DNA of 62,929 nucleotides. Origin: Paracoccus aestuariivivens. Its GTDB lineage: Bacteria; Pseudomonadota; Alphaproteobacteria; Rhodobacterales; Rhodobacteraceae. Positions 35,578-44,598 of this stretch are shown one piece after another (position 1 is the stretch's first letter; every line of letters starts with the position of its first letter). The position numbers were made by a program, and so were the translations under genes. The DNA lies in contig NZ_WMIE01000021.1 of the NCBI RefSeq assembly GCF_009711225.1, positions 1-62,929 on the forward strand, given 5' to 3'. The notes under the pieces are model-generated. The model did not search any database. It had not been told where the DNA came from and saw only the letters and a program-made list of their open reading frames with translations.

Positions 35578-37064
35578 TCGGCCATGCTGGCGGCGCGCTT
35601 GGCGTCCTCGACGGATGCGCCTTGGGTGCCGTTGAAGAACGCGTTCAGCACCACCGCTGAAATCGTCGCCAACAGGATGCCGGATTCAATCAGTGGATGG
35701 ATGGCATGCGGCATCCATTGCTTGAAGTCGGGCGCGATCAGCGGGATCATCCCGAAGCCCAAGGACACCGCGACGACGAACAGGTTGTTGCGATTGGTGG
35801 CGAAATCCACGTTCGACAGAATGCGGATGCCGGTCGCCGCGACCATCCCGAACATCACCAGCCCCGCCCCGCCCAGAACCGAGGTCGGCAGCGATTCCAC
35901 CGCCGCGCCCATCTTGGGGATCAGCCCGAACAGGATCAGGATCACGCCCCCCGCGACACAGATATAGCGACTTTTGATGCCCGTGACGCCGACAAGACCG
36001 ACGTTCTGGCTGAACGACGTATAGGGGAAGGTGTTGAAGATCCCGCCGATCAGCGTGCCCAGTCCATCGGTGCGCAAGCCTGCGGTCAGACGCTCTTGCG
36101 TGACCTCGCGCCCGGTCATTTCGCCCAAGGCAAGAAACATGCCAGTCGACTCGATCATCACGACGATCATCACCAGAACCATGGTCAGGATCATCACCGG
36201 ATCAAAGATCGGCATCCCGAAATGAAAGGGCGTGACCAGCCCGAACCATGACGCCTCGGCGACCTTGGCAAAGCTCATCTGGCCCAGAAGGATGGTCAGC
36301 GCCGCCCCGATCAGCATGCCCAGCAGAACCGCGATATTGGCGACGAAACCCTTGCCGAAACGCGCGATCATCAGGATCGCCACAAGCACCACCGCCGAGA
36401 TGCCGACGTTCAGCGGCTTGGCATACAGCGGGTTCTGCATGCTGGCCGCGGGGGCAAAGCCCTGCGGCAGCGCCGGAACTGCGCCGGTTCCGGCCATGTC
36501 CTTCAACTGGTTCAGCCAGCCCGACACCACCGGATCGACCACCTTGGGCGCGGTCGGCCCCACGGGATTGCCAAAGATCCAGTTGATCCCGATCCGCATC
36601 AGGGTGACGCCGATGACCAGAATGATCGTGCCGGTCACCAGCGGCGGAAAGAATTTCAGCATCCGCCCGACAAAAGGCGCGATCAGCATGGCAATGATGC
36701 CCGCACCGATGATCGCGCCAAAGATCATCCGCGCGCCGTCCTGCCCCGGATAGGCCCCCGCCATCGCCACCATCGGCCCGACCGAGGCGAAAGTTACGCC
36801 CATCATCACCGGAAGCTGGATGCCGAACCAGCGCGTCGCGCCCAGCGACTGGATGATCGTCGCAATACCGCAGCAGAACAGGTCCGCCGAGATCAGGAAA
36901 GCCACGTCCTCGGGCGAGAGTTTCAGCGCACGGCCCACGATCAGCGGCACGGCGACCGCCCCCGCATACATGACCAGCACATGTTGAAGTCCAAGTGTCG
37001 TCAGGCGCAGCGGCGGTAGAATCTCGTCCACCGGGTCCACCGCATTCGGTGCGGTCTTTGCCAT
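35571..37064 (-). CDS. NCS2 family purine (xanthine/urate-type) permease
   Basis: The 497-residue nucleobase-cation symporter-2 protein has about 14 membrane segments. It shows the family's LQHVLVMYAGAVAVPLIVG opening, LPVMMGVTFASVGPM, and the NAT signature around TSFSQNVGLVGVTGIKSRY. Asn/Gln at 'QNVG' and the neighbouring residues fit the xanthine/uric-acid branch rather than uracil (UraA). It imports purines with protons across the inner membrane. Start ATG 37064 has GGGAGA upstream. No purine-catabolic genes adjoin it. The tkt gene is divergent, with 485 nt between. Confidence 0.9.
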   Translation of the reverse strand: MAKTAPNAVDPVDEILPPLRLTTLGLQHVLVMYAGAVAVPLIVGRALKLSPEDVAFLISADLFCCGIATIIQSLGATRWFGIQLPVMMGVTFASVGPMVAMAGAYPGQDGARMIFGAIIGAGIIAMLIAPFVGRMLKFFPPLVTGTIILVIGVTLMRIGINWIFGNPVGPTAPKVVDPVVSGWLNQLKDMAGTGAVPALPQGFAPAASMQNPLYAKPLNVGISAVVLVAILMIARFGKGFVANIAVLLGMLIGAALTILLGQMSFAKVAEASWFGLVTPFHFGMPIFDPVMILTMVLVMIVVMIESTGMFLALGEMTGREVTQERLTAGLRTDGLGTLIGGIFNTFPYTSFSQNVGLVGVTGIKSRYICVAGGVILILFGLIPKMGAAVESLPTSVLGGAGLVMFGMVAATGIRILSNVDFATNRNNLFVVAVSLGFGMIPLIAPDFKQWMPHAIHPLIESGILLATISAVVLNAFFNGTQGASVEDAKRAASMADH

Positions 37065-37549
37065 GATGTCTCCCGTGCAAAAACGGATTGTCGCATTTTT
37101 CAAGTAACGGACCGAAACCGCGACAAAGCAACGATTTTGTGTCAGGGCAAACACCACTGACCAGACGCGCCGCATTCGAAGGCACAGTGCCAAAGCCCTG
37201 TCCGCAGGGCATGGTGCGATGGTCACCGGATCGCTGTCATCAGCCTGCCCATCCGGATATTTTTGCCGTGCAGGCTTGCGGATGCCGGAAGAAAACGCCA
37301 ACCTCGGCGGGCAGTAACGCCGACGGGACCGGTTCACCCTCCCCCTGACGCGCATAAAAATCAGGCAATATTAACCTGTTACCCTGAGTTTTGAAGCTGC
37401 CGACCGAACGCGGGACGAGCAATCATCCCGTTTTACCCCGCGATCCTTCGATACGTCGGGGTTTTAGTCATTCTGGCAGTCTCGGGTTGCAACATTGCCG
37501 CCGCCTGAATATCAGGGCCTCGCCCGCATCCACAGCACGGAAATCCACA
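37065..37549. other. Long divergent intergenic region with possible structured RNA
   Basis: No gene is visible in the 485 nt between the purine permease and tkt. Towards tkt, three short hairpins follow each other on the plus strand. One is at 37344-37365 (5-bp stem). One is at 37411-37430, followed by TTTT. The last is at 37436-37461, also followed by TTTT. The last two resemble a tandem weak terminator lying 85-140 nt before the tkt start. It could be a leader attenuator, or the 3' end of a small RNA made from this region. Stems are short, so chance cannot be excluded. Confidence 0.35.
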
Positions 37550-39568
37550 ATGGACATCGCTGACCGCCGCAAGGCAAATCCCGATCACTGGCGTCTTGCC
37601 GCAGCCATCCGCGCCCTGTCGATGGACGCCGTCGAGGCTGCGAATTCCGGCCATCCCGGCATGCCGATGGGCATGGCCGATGTCGCCACCGTCCTGTTCC
37701 GCAATCACCTGAAATTCGACGCCTCGGCCCCGAACTGGTTCGACCGCGACCGCTTCGTGCTGTCGGCGGGCCACGGCTCGATGCTGATCTATTCGCTGCT
37801 GCACCTGACCGGCTACGAGCAGATGTCGCTTGAGCAGATCAAGAACTTCCGCCAGTGGGGCGCGATCACCGCAGGCCATCCGGAATATGGCCATGTCGAG
37901 GGCGTCGAGACGACGACCGGCCCGCTGGGTCAGGGCATCGCCACCGCCGTCGGCTTCGCTATCGCCGAAGAATCGATGCGTGCGCAATACGGCGCCGACC
38001 TGTGCAGCCACAAGACCTGGGTCATCGCCGGTGACGGCTGCCTGATGGAGGGTATCAGCCAAGAGGCAATCGGCCTTGCCGGTCACCAGAAGCTGAAAAA
38101 CCTGATCGTCCTGTGGGACAATAACGACATCACCATCGACGGCCGCGTCTCGCTGTCGGACAACACCGACCAGCTGAAGCGCTTCGAGGCCTCGGGCTGG
38201 CGTGTTCTGGCCTGCGACGGTCATGATGCGGCGGATATCGACCGCGCCCTGACCGATGCTGCCAGCGGCGTTGACGACCGTCCGGTTCTGGTCTCGTGCA
38301 AAACCATCATCGGCTATGGCGCGCCGAAGAAACAGGACAGCTCGGGCGCGCATGGCTCGCCGCTGGGTGCCGAGGAAATCGCCGCGACCCGCGCCGCTTA
38401 CGGCTGGGAGCACGACGCCTTCGTCATCCCCGAGGACATTCTGGCCGACTGGCGCGCCATCGGCTCGCGCGGCAAGACCGCTCGCATGGAATGGGCGACC
38501 CGTGTTGACGCGAGCGCAAACCGCGACGAATTCGCCCGCCGCATCTCGGGCGAGGGCAGCGAGAAACTGGCCGCCGCAATTGCCTCGGTCAAGGAAGCCG
38601 CCATTGCCAACAAGCCCAAGGTCGCGACCCGCAAGGCCAGCGAAATGGTGCTGGAGGCCGTGAACCCGGTCCTGCCGGAAACGCTGGGCGGCTCGGCCGA
38701 CCTGACCGGCTCGAACAACACCAAGACCAAGGATCTGGGCATCTTCTCGCCCGAGAACCGCACCGGCCGCTACATCCATTACGGCATCCGCGAACACGGC
38801 ATGGCGGCGGCGATGAACGGCATCTGGCTGCATGGCGGCTTCCGCCCCTATGGCGGCACCTTCATGTGCTTCACCGACTATGCCCGTGGCGCGATGCGTC
38901 TGTCGGCGTTGATGGGGCTGCCGGTCGTCTATGTCATGACGCACGACTCGATCGGTCTGGGCGAAGACGGCCCGACCCACCAGCCGGTCGAGCATCTGGC
39001 GATCTGCCGCGCGACGCCGAACACGCTGACCTTCCGTCCCTGCGACGTGGTGGAAACCGCCGAGGCTTGGGAAATCGCGCTGACCGAGCAAGAGACCCCC
39101 TCGATCCTCGCGCTGTCGCGTCAGAACCTGCCGACGCTGCGTGAGACTGCTGGCGAGAACCTGACCGCCAAGGGCGCTTATGTCCTGCGCGAAGCTTCGG
39201 CCGAGCCCAAGGTCGTGCTGATGGCCACGGGCTCCGAGGTCGAGATCGCCGTCGCCGCCCGCGAGGCGCTGGAGGCAGAAGGCATCCCGACCCGCGTCGT
39301 CTCGGTTCCGTCGATGGAGTTGTTCCGCGATCAGGACGTGGACTACCGCGCCTCGGTCCTGCCCGCTGGCACCGTCCGCGTCGCGATCGAAGCCGCCGTG
39401 CGCCAGCCGTGGGAATGGCTGCTGCTGGGCGAGCGTGGCCGCGAGGAGAAATCGGGCTTCATCGGCATGGCCGATTTCGGCGCTTCGGCTCCGGCTCCGA
39501 CGCTGTACAAGGAATTCGGCATCACCGCCGAGGACACCGTCGCGCTGGCCCGCAAACTGCTGGGCTAA
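37550..39568 (+). CDS. tkt: Transketolase
   Basis: The 672-residue thiamine-diphosphate enzyme of the pentose phosphate pathway (and Calvin cycle where present) moves two-carbon units between sugar phosphates. It has ANSGHPGMPMGMAD near 28-41, and the ThDP/Mg motif GDGCLMEGISQEA with the DNNDITIDG continuation. The catalytic Glu is in GIREHGMAAAMNG, with HDSIGLGEDGPTHQP further on and a C-terminal domain with VMATGSEV. ATG 37550 is chosen by homology; upstream in-frame codons lie in the leader. A strong hairpin follows the stop. No other pentose phosphate or Calvin gene adjoins. Confidence 0.97.
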   Translation: MDIADRRKANPDHWRLAAAIRALSMDAVEAANSGHPGMPMGMADVATVLFRNHLKFDASAPNWFDRDRFVLSAGHGSMLIYSLLHLTGYEQMSLEQIKNFRQWGAITAGHPEYGHVEGVETTTGPLGQGIATAVGFAIAEESMRAQYGADLCSHKTWVIAGDGCLMEGISQEAIGLAGHQKLKNLIVLWDNNDITIDGRVSLSDNTDQLKRFEASGWRVLACDGHDAADIDRALTDAASGVDDRPVLVSCKTIIGYGAPKKQDSSGAHGSPLGAEEIAATRAAYGWEHDAFVIPEDILADWRAIGSRGKTARMEWATRVDASANRDEFARRISGEGSEKLAAAIASVKEAAIANKPKVATRKASEMVLEAVNPVLPETLGGSADLTGSNNTKTKDLGIFSPENRTGRYIHYGIREHGMAAAMNGIWLHGGFRPYGGTFMCFTDYARGAMRLSALMGLPVVYVMTHDSIGLGEDGPTHQPVEHLAICRATPNTLTFRPCDVVETAEAWEIALTEQETPSILALSRQNLPTLRETAGENLTAKGAYVLREASAEPKVVLMATGSEVEIAVAAREALEAEGIPTRVVSVPSMELFRDQDVDYRASVLPAGTVRVAIEAAVRQPWEWLLLGERGREEKSGFIGMADFGASAPAPTLYKEFGITAEDTVALARKLLG

Positions 39569-39587
39569 GACCCGATCACATGAACTT

Positions 39588-39614
39588 GATGGCCGCGCTT
39601 ATAGCGCGGCCATC
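39588..39614 (+). terminator. Hairpin terminator after tkt
   Basis: A perfect 12-bp stem (39588-39599 with 39603-39614) around a 3-nt loop lies 19 nt past the tkt stop. The following sequence (TGCATTTG) has only a weak T-run, so it may act with Rho or mainly protect the transcript 3' end. Confidence 0.6.
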
Positions 39615-39677
39615 TGCATTTGCGGGCATGGACCTTGGGCTTCCATACAGGCATAACCCCCGCGAGGGAGTTCCCAG

Positions 39678-40592
39678 ATGAGCCAATCCACCACTGCCCC
39701 GCAGATTCTTGCGCCCGCAGGCAGCGCGGCACGTTCGACCCAGTTGCAGGGGATCGTCCTGCTGCTGCTGGCGATCTTTACCTTCACGTTGATGGATGCA
39801 TCGGCCAAGCATCTGGCCGAGCGTTACCATCCCGCGCAGATCGTCTGGGCGCGCTTTGTCAGCAACCTTCTGATCGTCGGCATCATCTTTGCCCCGCGTC
39901 TGCGCAGCACGATGGTGACCAAGCGCCCCGTGGTGCAGCTGTTCCGTGGTCTGACGCAGCTTGGCTCGGTCGGGCTGTTCTTCACCTCGTTGCAATTCAT
40001 CGGTCTCGCCGAGGCCACCGCGATCATGGACATCAACCCCGTCCTGATCACGCTGGCCGCCGCGATTTTCCTAGGTGAAAGCATCGGCATCCGTCGGATC
40101 ATCGGAATTGGCGTTGCGCTTTGCGGCGCGCTGATCATCATCCGCCCCGGCGCGGGCGTCTTCCAACCCGCCGCCGTGCTACCGCTAATCGGGGCCTTCA
40201 CCTATGCTGCGGGCGCGATCCTGACACGGCTGGCACGCGAGGATTCGACAGCGACTTCGATCCTGTGGTCGGCCATGGTGGGCACGGTGCTGTCGTCCTT
40301 GGCGGTGCCGTTCTTCTGGCAACCGATCCAGACCAGCGATCTGTGGGTATTCCTGATGCTCGGGGCCTTTGGTACCGTGGCGCAGGCGCTGCTGATCCGC
40401 GCCTTTGCGCTGGCCGAGGCCGCCGCCATCGCCCCCTTTGGTTATACCGGCCTGATCTGGGCCGGCTTCTGGGGTTGGCTGTTCTGGGGCACCCTTCCCG
40501 ACAAATGGACCATCATCGGTGCGTTGATCATCGTCTGCGCCGGCCTATATGTGTGGATGCGAGAAGCCCGCGCCATGCATCGGGCAGGATAG
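39678..40592 (+). CDS. DMT/EamA family transporter
   Basis: The 304-residue protein has ten predicted membrane helices in two EamA repeats. The first holds FTFTLMDASAKHLAERYHP with FTSLQFIGLAEATAIMDI and ITLAAAIFLGE. The second runs from IGAFTYAAGAILTRLAREDS and contains FALAEAAAIAPFGYTGLIW and WGTLPDKWTIIGALII. Members export or import metabolites (amino acids, nucleotide sugars, S-adenosylmethionine) and the substrate cannot be told here. It is followed after 9 nt by the acyltransferase gene; the two may be co-transcribed. Confidence 0.9.
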   Translation: MSQSTTAPQILAPAGSAARSTQLQGIVLLLLAIFTFTLMDASAKHLAERYHPAQIVWARFVSNLLIVGIIFAPRLRSTMVTKRPVVQLFRGLTQLGSVGLFFTSLQFIGLAEATAIMDINPVLITLAAAIFLGESIGIRRIIGIGVALCGALIIIRPGAGVFQPAAVLPLIGAFTYAAGAILTRLAREDSTATSILWSAMVGTVLSSLAVPFFWQPIQTSDLWVFLMLGAFGTVAQALLIRAFALAEAAAIAPFGYTGLIWAGFWGWLFWGTLPDKWTIIGALIIVCAGLYVWMREARAMHRAG

Positions 40593-40601
40593 AACGAGCG
40601 G

Positions 40602-41495
40602 ATGAGTGACAAGGAAGAAGAGACGGTCGCCCTAAGCGATCGCATCGCGAATGGTGCATTTCTGGCGATCATGGGGCTGGCCAAGATCCTGCCCTATGAG
40701 CGGCGCATCCCCGCGATGGGCTGGTTCTTTGCCCATGTGCTTGGCCCCGTCGCAGGCTGGCGCAAGCGCATCCGCACGAATCTTGCCAAGGCCCGCCCCG
40801 ACCTGACCGAAGCCGAGATCCGCCACCTGACCCGCGCGGTCCCCGATAATGCGGGCCGCTCGCTGGCCGAGATCTATTCCGGCGCAGAATTCATCAACCG
40901 CATCCATGCCTCGGACCCGCTTTGCGGCGCCGGCCTGCCTGCGCTGGAACAAGCTGCTGCGGCGGGACGTCCGGTCATCCTCGCCGTCGCGCATTTCGGC
41001 AATTACGACGCCATGCGTGCGGCGCTAACGGGTCGCGGCTGGCCGGTCGGCGCGCTTTACCGCCCGATGAACAACGAGGCTTTCAACCAGCATTACATCC
41101 CCGCAATGCAGGCCATCGCCGAGCCGATGTTCCCGCGCGGACGCTCGGGGCTGGCCGCGATGCTGCGCTTCCTGAAAGGCGGGGGATGGCTCTCGCTTGG
41201 TTATGACCAGTTCGACGGCAATGGTGCGATCCTGCGCTTCTTCGATCTGCCGACGAAAACCGTGCTGACCCCCGCCGAATTGGCGATCCGCTACGACGCG
41301 CTGATCCTGCCCATCGCGGGCATCCGCCAACCCGACGGGCTGAGTTTCCGCGTCGAGGTCGGTGAGCCGATCCCCCATTCCGACCCCGCAACCATGATGC
41401 AAAGCCTGAACGACCATCTGGAGGCGCAGGTCCGCGCCCATATGGACCAATGGTTCTGGGTGCATCGCCGATGGAAAGAACGTCGAACCCGATGA
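40602..41495 (+). CDS. LpxL/HtrB-like lipid A acyltransferase family protein
   Basis: This 297-residue member of the lysophospholipid/lipid A acyltransferase superfamily has the catalytic H(X4)D motif in AVAHFGNYDAMR (near residue 130). It also has LYRPMNNEAFNQHYI, PRGRSGLAAMLRFLKGGGWL (substrate Gly/Arg region), and a closing DQWFWVHRRWKER typical of LpxL-type proteins. It would transfer an acyl chain to lipid A precursor or a related lipid at the inner membrane. A hydrophobic N-terminal helix (GAFLAIMGLAKILPY) could anchor it. Spacing of 9 nt after the DMT gene suggests co-transcription. Confidence 0.85.
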   Translation: MSDKEEETVALSDRIANGAFLAIMGLAKILPYERRIPAMGWFFAHVLGPVAGWRKRIRTNLAKARPDLTEAEIRHLTRAVPDNAGRSLAEIYSGAEFINRIHASDPLCGAGLPALEQAAAAGRPVILAVAHFGNYDAMRAALTGRGWPVGALYRPMNNEAFNQHYIPAMQAIAEPMFPRGRSGLAAMLRFLKGGGWLSLGYDQFDGNGAILRFFDLPTKTVLTPAELAIRYDALILPIAGIRQPDGLSFRVEVGEPIPHSDPATMMQSLNDHLEAQVRAHMDQWFWVHRRWKERRTR

Positions 41496-41600
41496 CGGGA
41501 TCAGGCGAAACCCTTTCCCTCGGGTCATGGCACAGGCTATAAGCTGCGCAACCATCGCGCCCGAAGGTGCGATCCCAAACGACAATATCCAGAGGACGGC

Positions 41601-42122
41601 ATGAGCGACGACAAGAAACCCGCAGGTCAGGACGAACGCACCAGCCAAGACGATGTGGCCTTCATCCAGGCACTGGCCGAGCTGCTCAACCGCAACGAAC
41701 TGACCGAGCTTTCGGTCAAGCGCGAATATAGCGAAAACGATCGCCTGACCGTCAGCCTGTCCAAGCAGGGCAAGCAGGTCATCCAGACCGTCGCGGCTCC
41801 TGCCCCGATTGCTGCGCCGGTGTTGAATGCGCCCGCGGCTGCTCCGGTTGCGGCGGCCCCCGCAGCAAATGACGACCCCGCCAATCTGCCCGGCATCGTG
41901 ACCTCACCCATGGTCGGCACGGCCTATCTGGCAGCCGAACCCGGCGCAGCCCCCTTCGTGGCCATCGGCAAGCAGGTCAAAGAGGGCGAGACCCTGATGA
42001 TCGTCGAGGCAATGAAGACGATGAACCACATCCCTTCGCCGCGTTCTGGCACGGTCAAGCGCATCCTCGTCGATGATGGCAGCCCGGTCGAGTTCGGCGC
42101 CCCCCTGATGGTCGTCGAGTGA
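41601..42122 (+). CDS. accB: Biotin carboxyl carrier protein of acetyl-CoA carboxylase
   Basis: The 173-residue BCCP carries the biotin that shuttles CO2 from AccC to AccAD in fatty-acid synthesis. The biotinylated Lys139 lies in VEAMKTMNHI, inside a C-terminal biotinyl domain (ITSPMVGTAYLA-like start near 97, thumb region AEPGAAPF). The N-terminal part binds AccC, and a Pro/Ala linker (about 62-92) joins the two. A GAGGACGGC ribosome site precedes ATG 41601. accC follows after 7 nt, the standard pair. Confidence 0.97.
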   Translation: MSDDKKPAGQDERTSQDDVAFIQALAELLNRNELTELSVKREYSENDRLTVSLSKQGKQVIQTVAAPAPIAAPVLNAPAAAPVAAAPAANDDPANLPGIVTSPMVGTAYLAAEPGAAPFVAIGKQVKEGETLMIVEAMKTMNHIPSPRSGTVKRILVDDGSPVEFGAPLMVVE

Positions 42123-42129
42123 GGCCCTG

Positions 42130-43485
42130 ATGTTCGACAAGATCCTGATCGCCAATCGCGGCGAGATCGCCCTGCGGGTGATCCGTGCCTGCCGCGAGAT
42201 GGGCATCGCCTCGGTCGCGGTGCATTCGACCGCCGACACCGACGCCATGCATGTGCGCATGGCCGACGAATCGGTTTGTATCGGCCCGCCTTCATCGTCC
42301 GAAAGCTACCTGTCGATGTCCGCGATCATCGCGGCCTGCGAGATCACCGGCGCGCAAGCGATCCATCCGGGATACGGGTTCCTGTCGGAAAACGCAGGCT
42401 TCGTCCAGATGGTCGAGGACCACGATATCGCCTTCATCGGCCCTTCGGCCGAGCATATCCGCATCATGGGCGACAAGATCACCGCCAAGGAAACCGCCAA
42501 ATCCCTTGGGATTCCGGTCGTTCCGGGATCGGATGGCGGCGTTCCGGATGTAGCTGCAGCCAAGCGCGTCGCGGCTGAAATCGGCTATCCCGTTATTATC
42601 AAGGCCACTGCGGGTGGTGGTGGTCGCGGCATGAAAGTCGCGCTCGACGAGGCAAGCCTAGAGAATGCCTTCCGCACCGCGCGAAGCGAATCCAAGGCCG
42701 CCTTCGGCAATGACGAAGTCTATATCGAGAAATACCTGCAGCGCCCGCGCCATATCGAGATTCAGGTCTTCGGTGACGGTCGTGGCCGCGCGGTCCACTT
42801 GGGTGAACGCGACTGCTCGTTGCAGCGCCGCCACCAGAAGGTGCTGGAAGAGGCCCCCGGCCCCGTCATCACCCCCGAACAGCGCGCCCGTATCGGCAAG
42901 ATCTGCGCCGATGCGATGTCGAAACTGGGCTATCGCGGTGCGGGAACGATCGAATTCCTGTTCGAAGACGGCGAGTTCTATTTCATCGAGATGAACACCC
43001 GCTTGCAGGTCGAACATCCGGTGACCGAAGCAATCTTTGACGTCGATCTTGTTCGCCAGCAAATCCTTGTCGCCGCTGGCGAGGAAATGGAATTCCGTCA
43101 GGAAGACCTGAAAATCCGGGGCCATTCCATCGAAGTCCGGATAAATGCAGAAAAATTGCCGAATTTTACCCCTTCTCCGGGCAAGATCACGCATTACCAT
43201 GCTCCGGGTGGACTTGGTGTGCGGATGGATTCGGCGATTTACGACGGTTACAAGATCCCGCCATACTATGACAGCCTGATCGGCAAGCTGATCGTGCATG
43301 GCCGCGACCGTCAGGAAGCCTTGGCCCGTCTTGAGCGCGCTCTTGGCGAATTGATCGTCGATGGCGTGGACACCACCGTTCCGCTGTTCGTCGCGCTTCT
43401 GCAGAACCCCGACATCCAGAAGGGCGATTACTCGATCCACTGGCTGGAACGCTGGCTCGCCCAAATGGCAAAACAGGATAGCTGA
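42130..43485 (+). CDS. accC: Biotin carboxylase subunit of acetyl-CoA carboxylase
   Basis: The 451-residue ATP-grasp enzyme carboxylates biotin on AccB using bicarbonate and ATP. It has MFDKILIANRGEIALRVIRA, GYGFLSENAGF, and the glycine-rich ATP lid AGGGGRGMK near 160. ERDCSLQRRHQKVLEEAPGP's core, FIEMNTRLQVEHPVTE (catalytic Glu/Asn/Arg) and the C-terminal GHSIEVRINAE complete the fold. It is encoded directly after accB, and aat starts 7 nt after its stop, so accB-accC-aat is one likely operon. Confidence 0.97.
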   Translation: MFDKILIANRGEIALRVIRACREMGIASVAVHSTADTDAMHVRMADESVCIGPPSSSESYLSMSAIIAACEITGAQAIHPGYGFLSENAGFVQMVEDHDIAFIGPSAEHIRIMGDKITAKETAKSLGIPVVPGSDGGVPDVAAAKRVAAEIGYPVIIKATAGGGGRGMKVALDEASLENAFRTARSESKAAFGNDEVYIEKYLQRPRHIEIQVFGDGRGRAVHLGERDCSLQRRHQKVLEEAPGPVITPEQRARIGKICADAMSKLGYRGAGTIEFLFEDGEFYFIEMNTRLQVEHPVTEAIFDVDLVRQQILVAAGEEMEFRQEDLKIRGHSIEVRINAEKLPNFTPSPGKITHYHAPGGLGVRMDSAIYDGYKIPPYYDSLIGKLIVHGRDRQEALARLERALGELIVDGVDTTVPLFVALLQNPDIQKGDYSIHWLERWLAQMAKQDS

Positions 43486-43492
43486 AACCGTA

Positions 43493-44128
43493 ATGACGCT
43501 GCTGACTGCGGAAAGATTGCTACAGGCATACGCCCAAGGTGTCTTTCCCATGGCAGAGTCGGCATTGGATACCCAACTATACTGGTTCGACCCCCCCGAA
43601 CGCGGAGTTCTTCCGGTCGGGGGGGTGCATATCTCGCGCTCGATGCGGCGCTTCCTGCGCAAGTCGAACTGGCGCGCGAGCATCAATCAGGATTTCTCGG
43701 GCGTCATCGCCGGCTGCGCGGACCGTGAAGAGACCTGGATCAACGGCCCGCTGATCGATCTTTACATGCAGCTTTTCCGCATGGGGAATGCCCATTCGCT
43801 TGAGATCTACGAGGGCGACGAGCTGATCGGCGGCACCTATGGCATTTCACTGGGTGGCGCGTTTTTCGGCGAAAGCATGTTCTCGCGCCGAACCAATGCC
43901 TCTAAGGCCGCGCTGATCTGGATGTCGTATCAGTTGAAGCGCACGGGCTTTCGGCTGTGGGATACGCAGTATAGGACCGAACATCTGGTCTCGATGGGCG
44001 GCTATTCGATACCGCGTTCGGCCTATCGCCGCGCTCTGCTACGCGCAATAATGATCGACGCCAAGTTTACGGCCACGCCGCTACCTGACCTTCAGCTTTT
44101 GCTGCAGGACATGACCCAGACGTCGTAA
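43493..44128 (+). CDS. aat: Leucyl/phenylalanyl-tRNA-protein transferase
   Basis: The 211-residue Aat adds Leu or Phe from aminoacyl-tRNA to N-terminal Arg/Lys of proteins, marking them for ClpS-ClpAP in the N-degron pathway. It has the family opening LLQAYAQGVFPMAE and WFDPPERGVLPV, then FSGVIAGCADREETWI and AHSLEIYEGDELIGGTYGISLGGAFFGESMF's region (about 105-132), ending with LWDTQYRTEHLVSMGGYSIPR. Start ATG 43493 is set by homology. Its last 37 nt overlap the DUF2155 gene on the opposite strand. ClpX and ClpP are encoded nearby, but clpS/clpA are not in the window. Confidence 0.95.
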   Translation: MTLLTAERLLQAYAQGVFPMAESALDTQLYWFDPPERGVLPVGGVHISRSMRRFLRKSNWRASINQDFSGVIAGCADREETWINGPLIDLYMQLFRMGNAHSLEIYEGDELIGGTYGISLGGAFFGESMFSRRTNASKAALIWMSYQLKRTGFRLWDTQYRTEHLVSMGGYSIPRSAYRRALLRAIMIDAKFTATPLPDLQLLLQDMTQTS

Positions 44129-44598
44129 CGCGGATCATCCATCGCCGAAAGCGCAGGAGCCGAAGCGATCATCCAGCCGGAAAATACCGTCTGGTTTACA
44201 CGCTTGTCGAACACCGTCAGCTCGGCATAGGCGTCGGCTTCCGGGTCTTTGGCAGGAAAACGGCACTCGCCCAACGTAACCTGCAGGCGGCCGAATTCGG
44301 CCATTTCACCCGCAGCAAGATGGAAATCCAGAAGTTGGCCGGTCACCTTATCCAGACCGCGCAATTCCGCTCCGCTGGCTTTGGCCGTTTCGGGACCACG
44401 CGCCGCAGCAATCGCCGCCTGTCGTTCGGCTGCCGAAAGCTCGGGGACGACGATGGCATTCGGGTCCTCGCTCAGCGCCGGATCCATCGAAAAATCTTCG
44501 CCCTGTACCGAAGGCACTTCTTCTTCGTCCTGCGCCAGTGCGGGATTTGAGGCCATGAGCGTCGCGCAGATAGCAATGCCGATCAGTGTCCGTTTCAT
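44092..44598 (-). CDS. DUF2155 family exported protein
   Basis: The 168-residue protein has a cleavable signal peptide (LIGIAICATLMASNPALAQ, cut after about residue 22). A C-terminal DUF2155 domain contains ATGQ-like VTGQLLDFHLAAGE, LQVTLGECRFP with a Cys, FSGWMIASAPALSAMDDPRYDVWVMSC with a second Cys. The two Cys could pair in the periplasm. The family is alphaproteobacterial and uncharacterised. It overlaps the MlaD-like gene start by 4 nt, so a link with phospholipid transport to the outer membrane is plausible by context. Confidence 0.85.
   Translation of the reverse strand: MKRTLIGIAICATLMASNPALAQDEEEVPSVQGEDFSMDPALSEDPNAIVVPELSAAERQAAIAAARGPETAKASGAELRGLDKVTGQLLDFHLAAGEMAEFGRLQVTLGECRFPAKDPEADAYAELTVFDKRVNQTVFSGWMIASAPALSAMDDPRYDVWVMSCSKS

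Noticed and set aside
37065..37549. Purine riboswitch before the purine permease
   Set aside because: I could not find the conserved three-way junction core on the minus strand upstream of the permease start.
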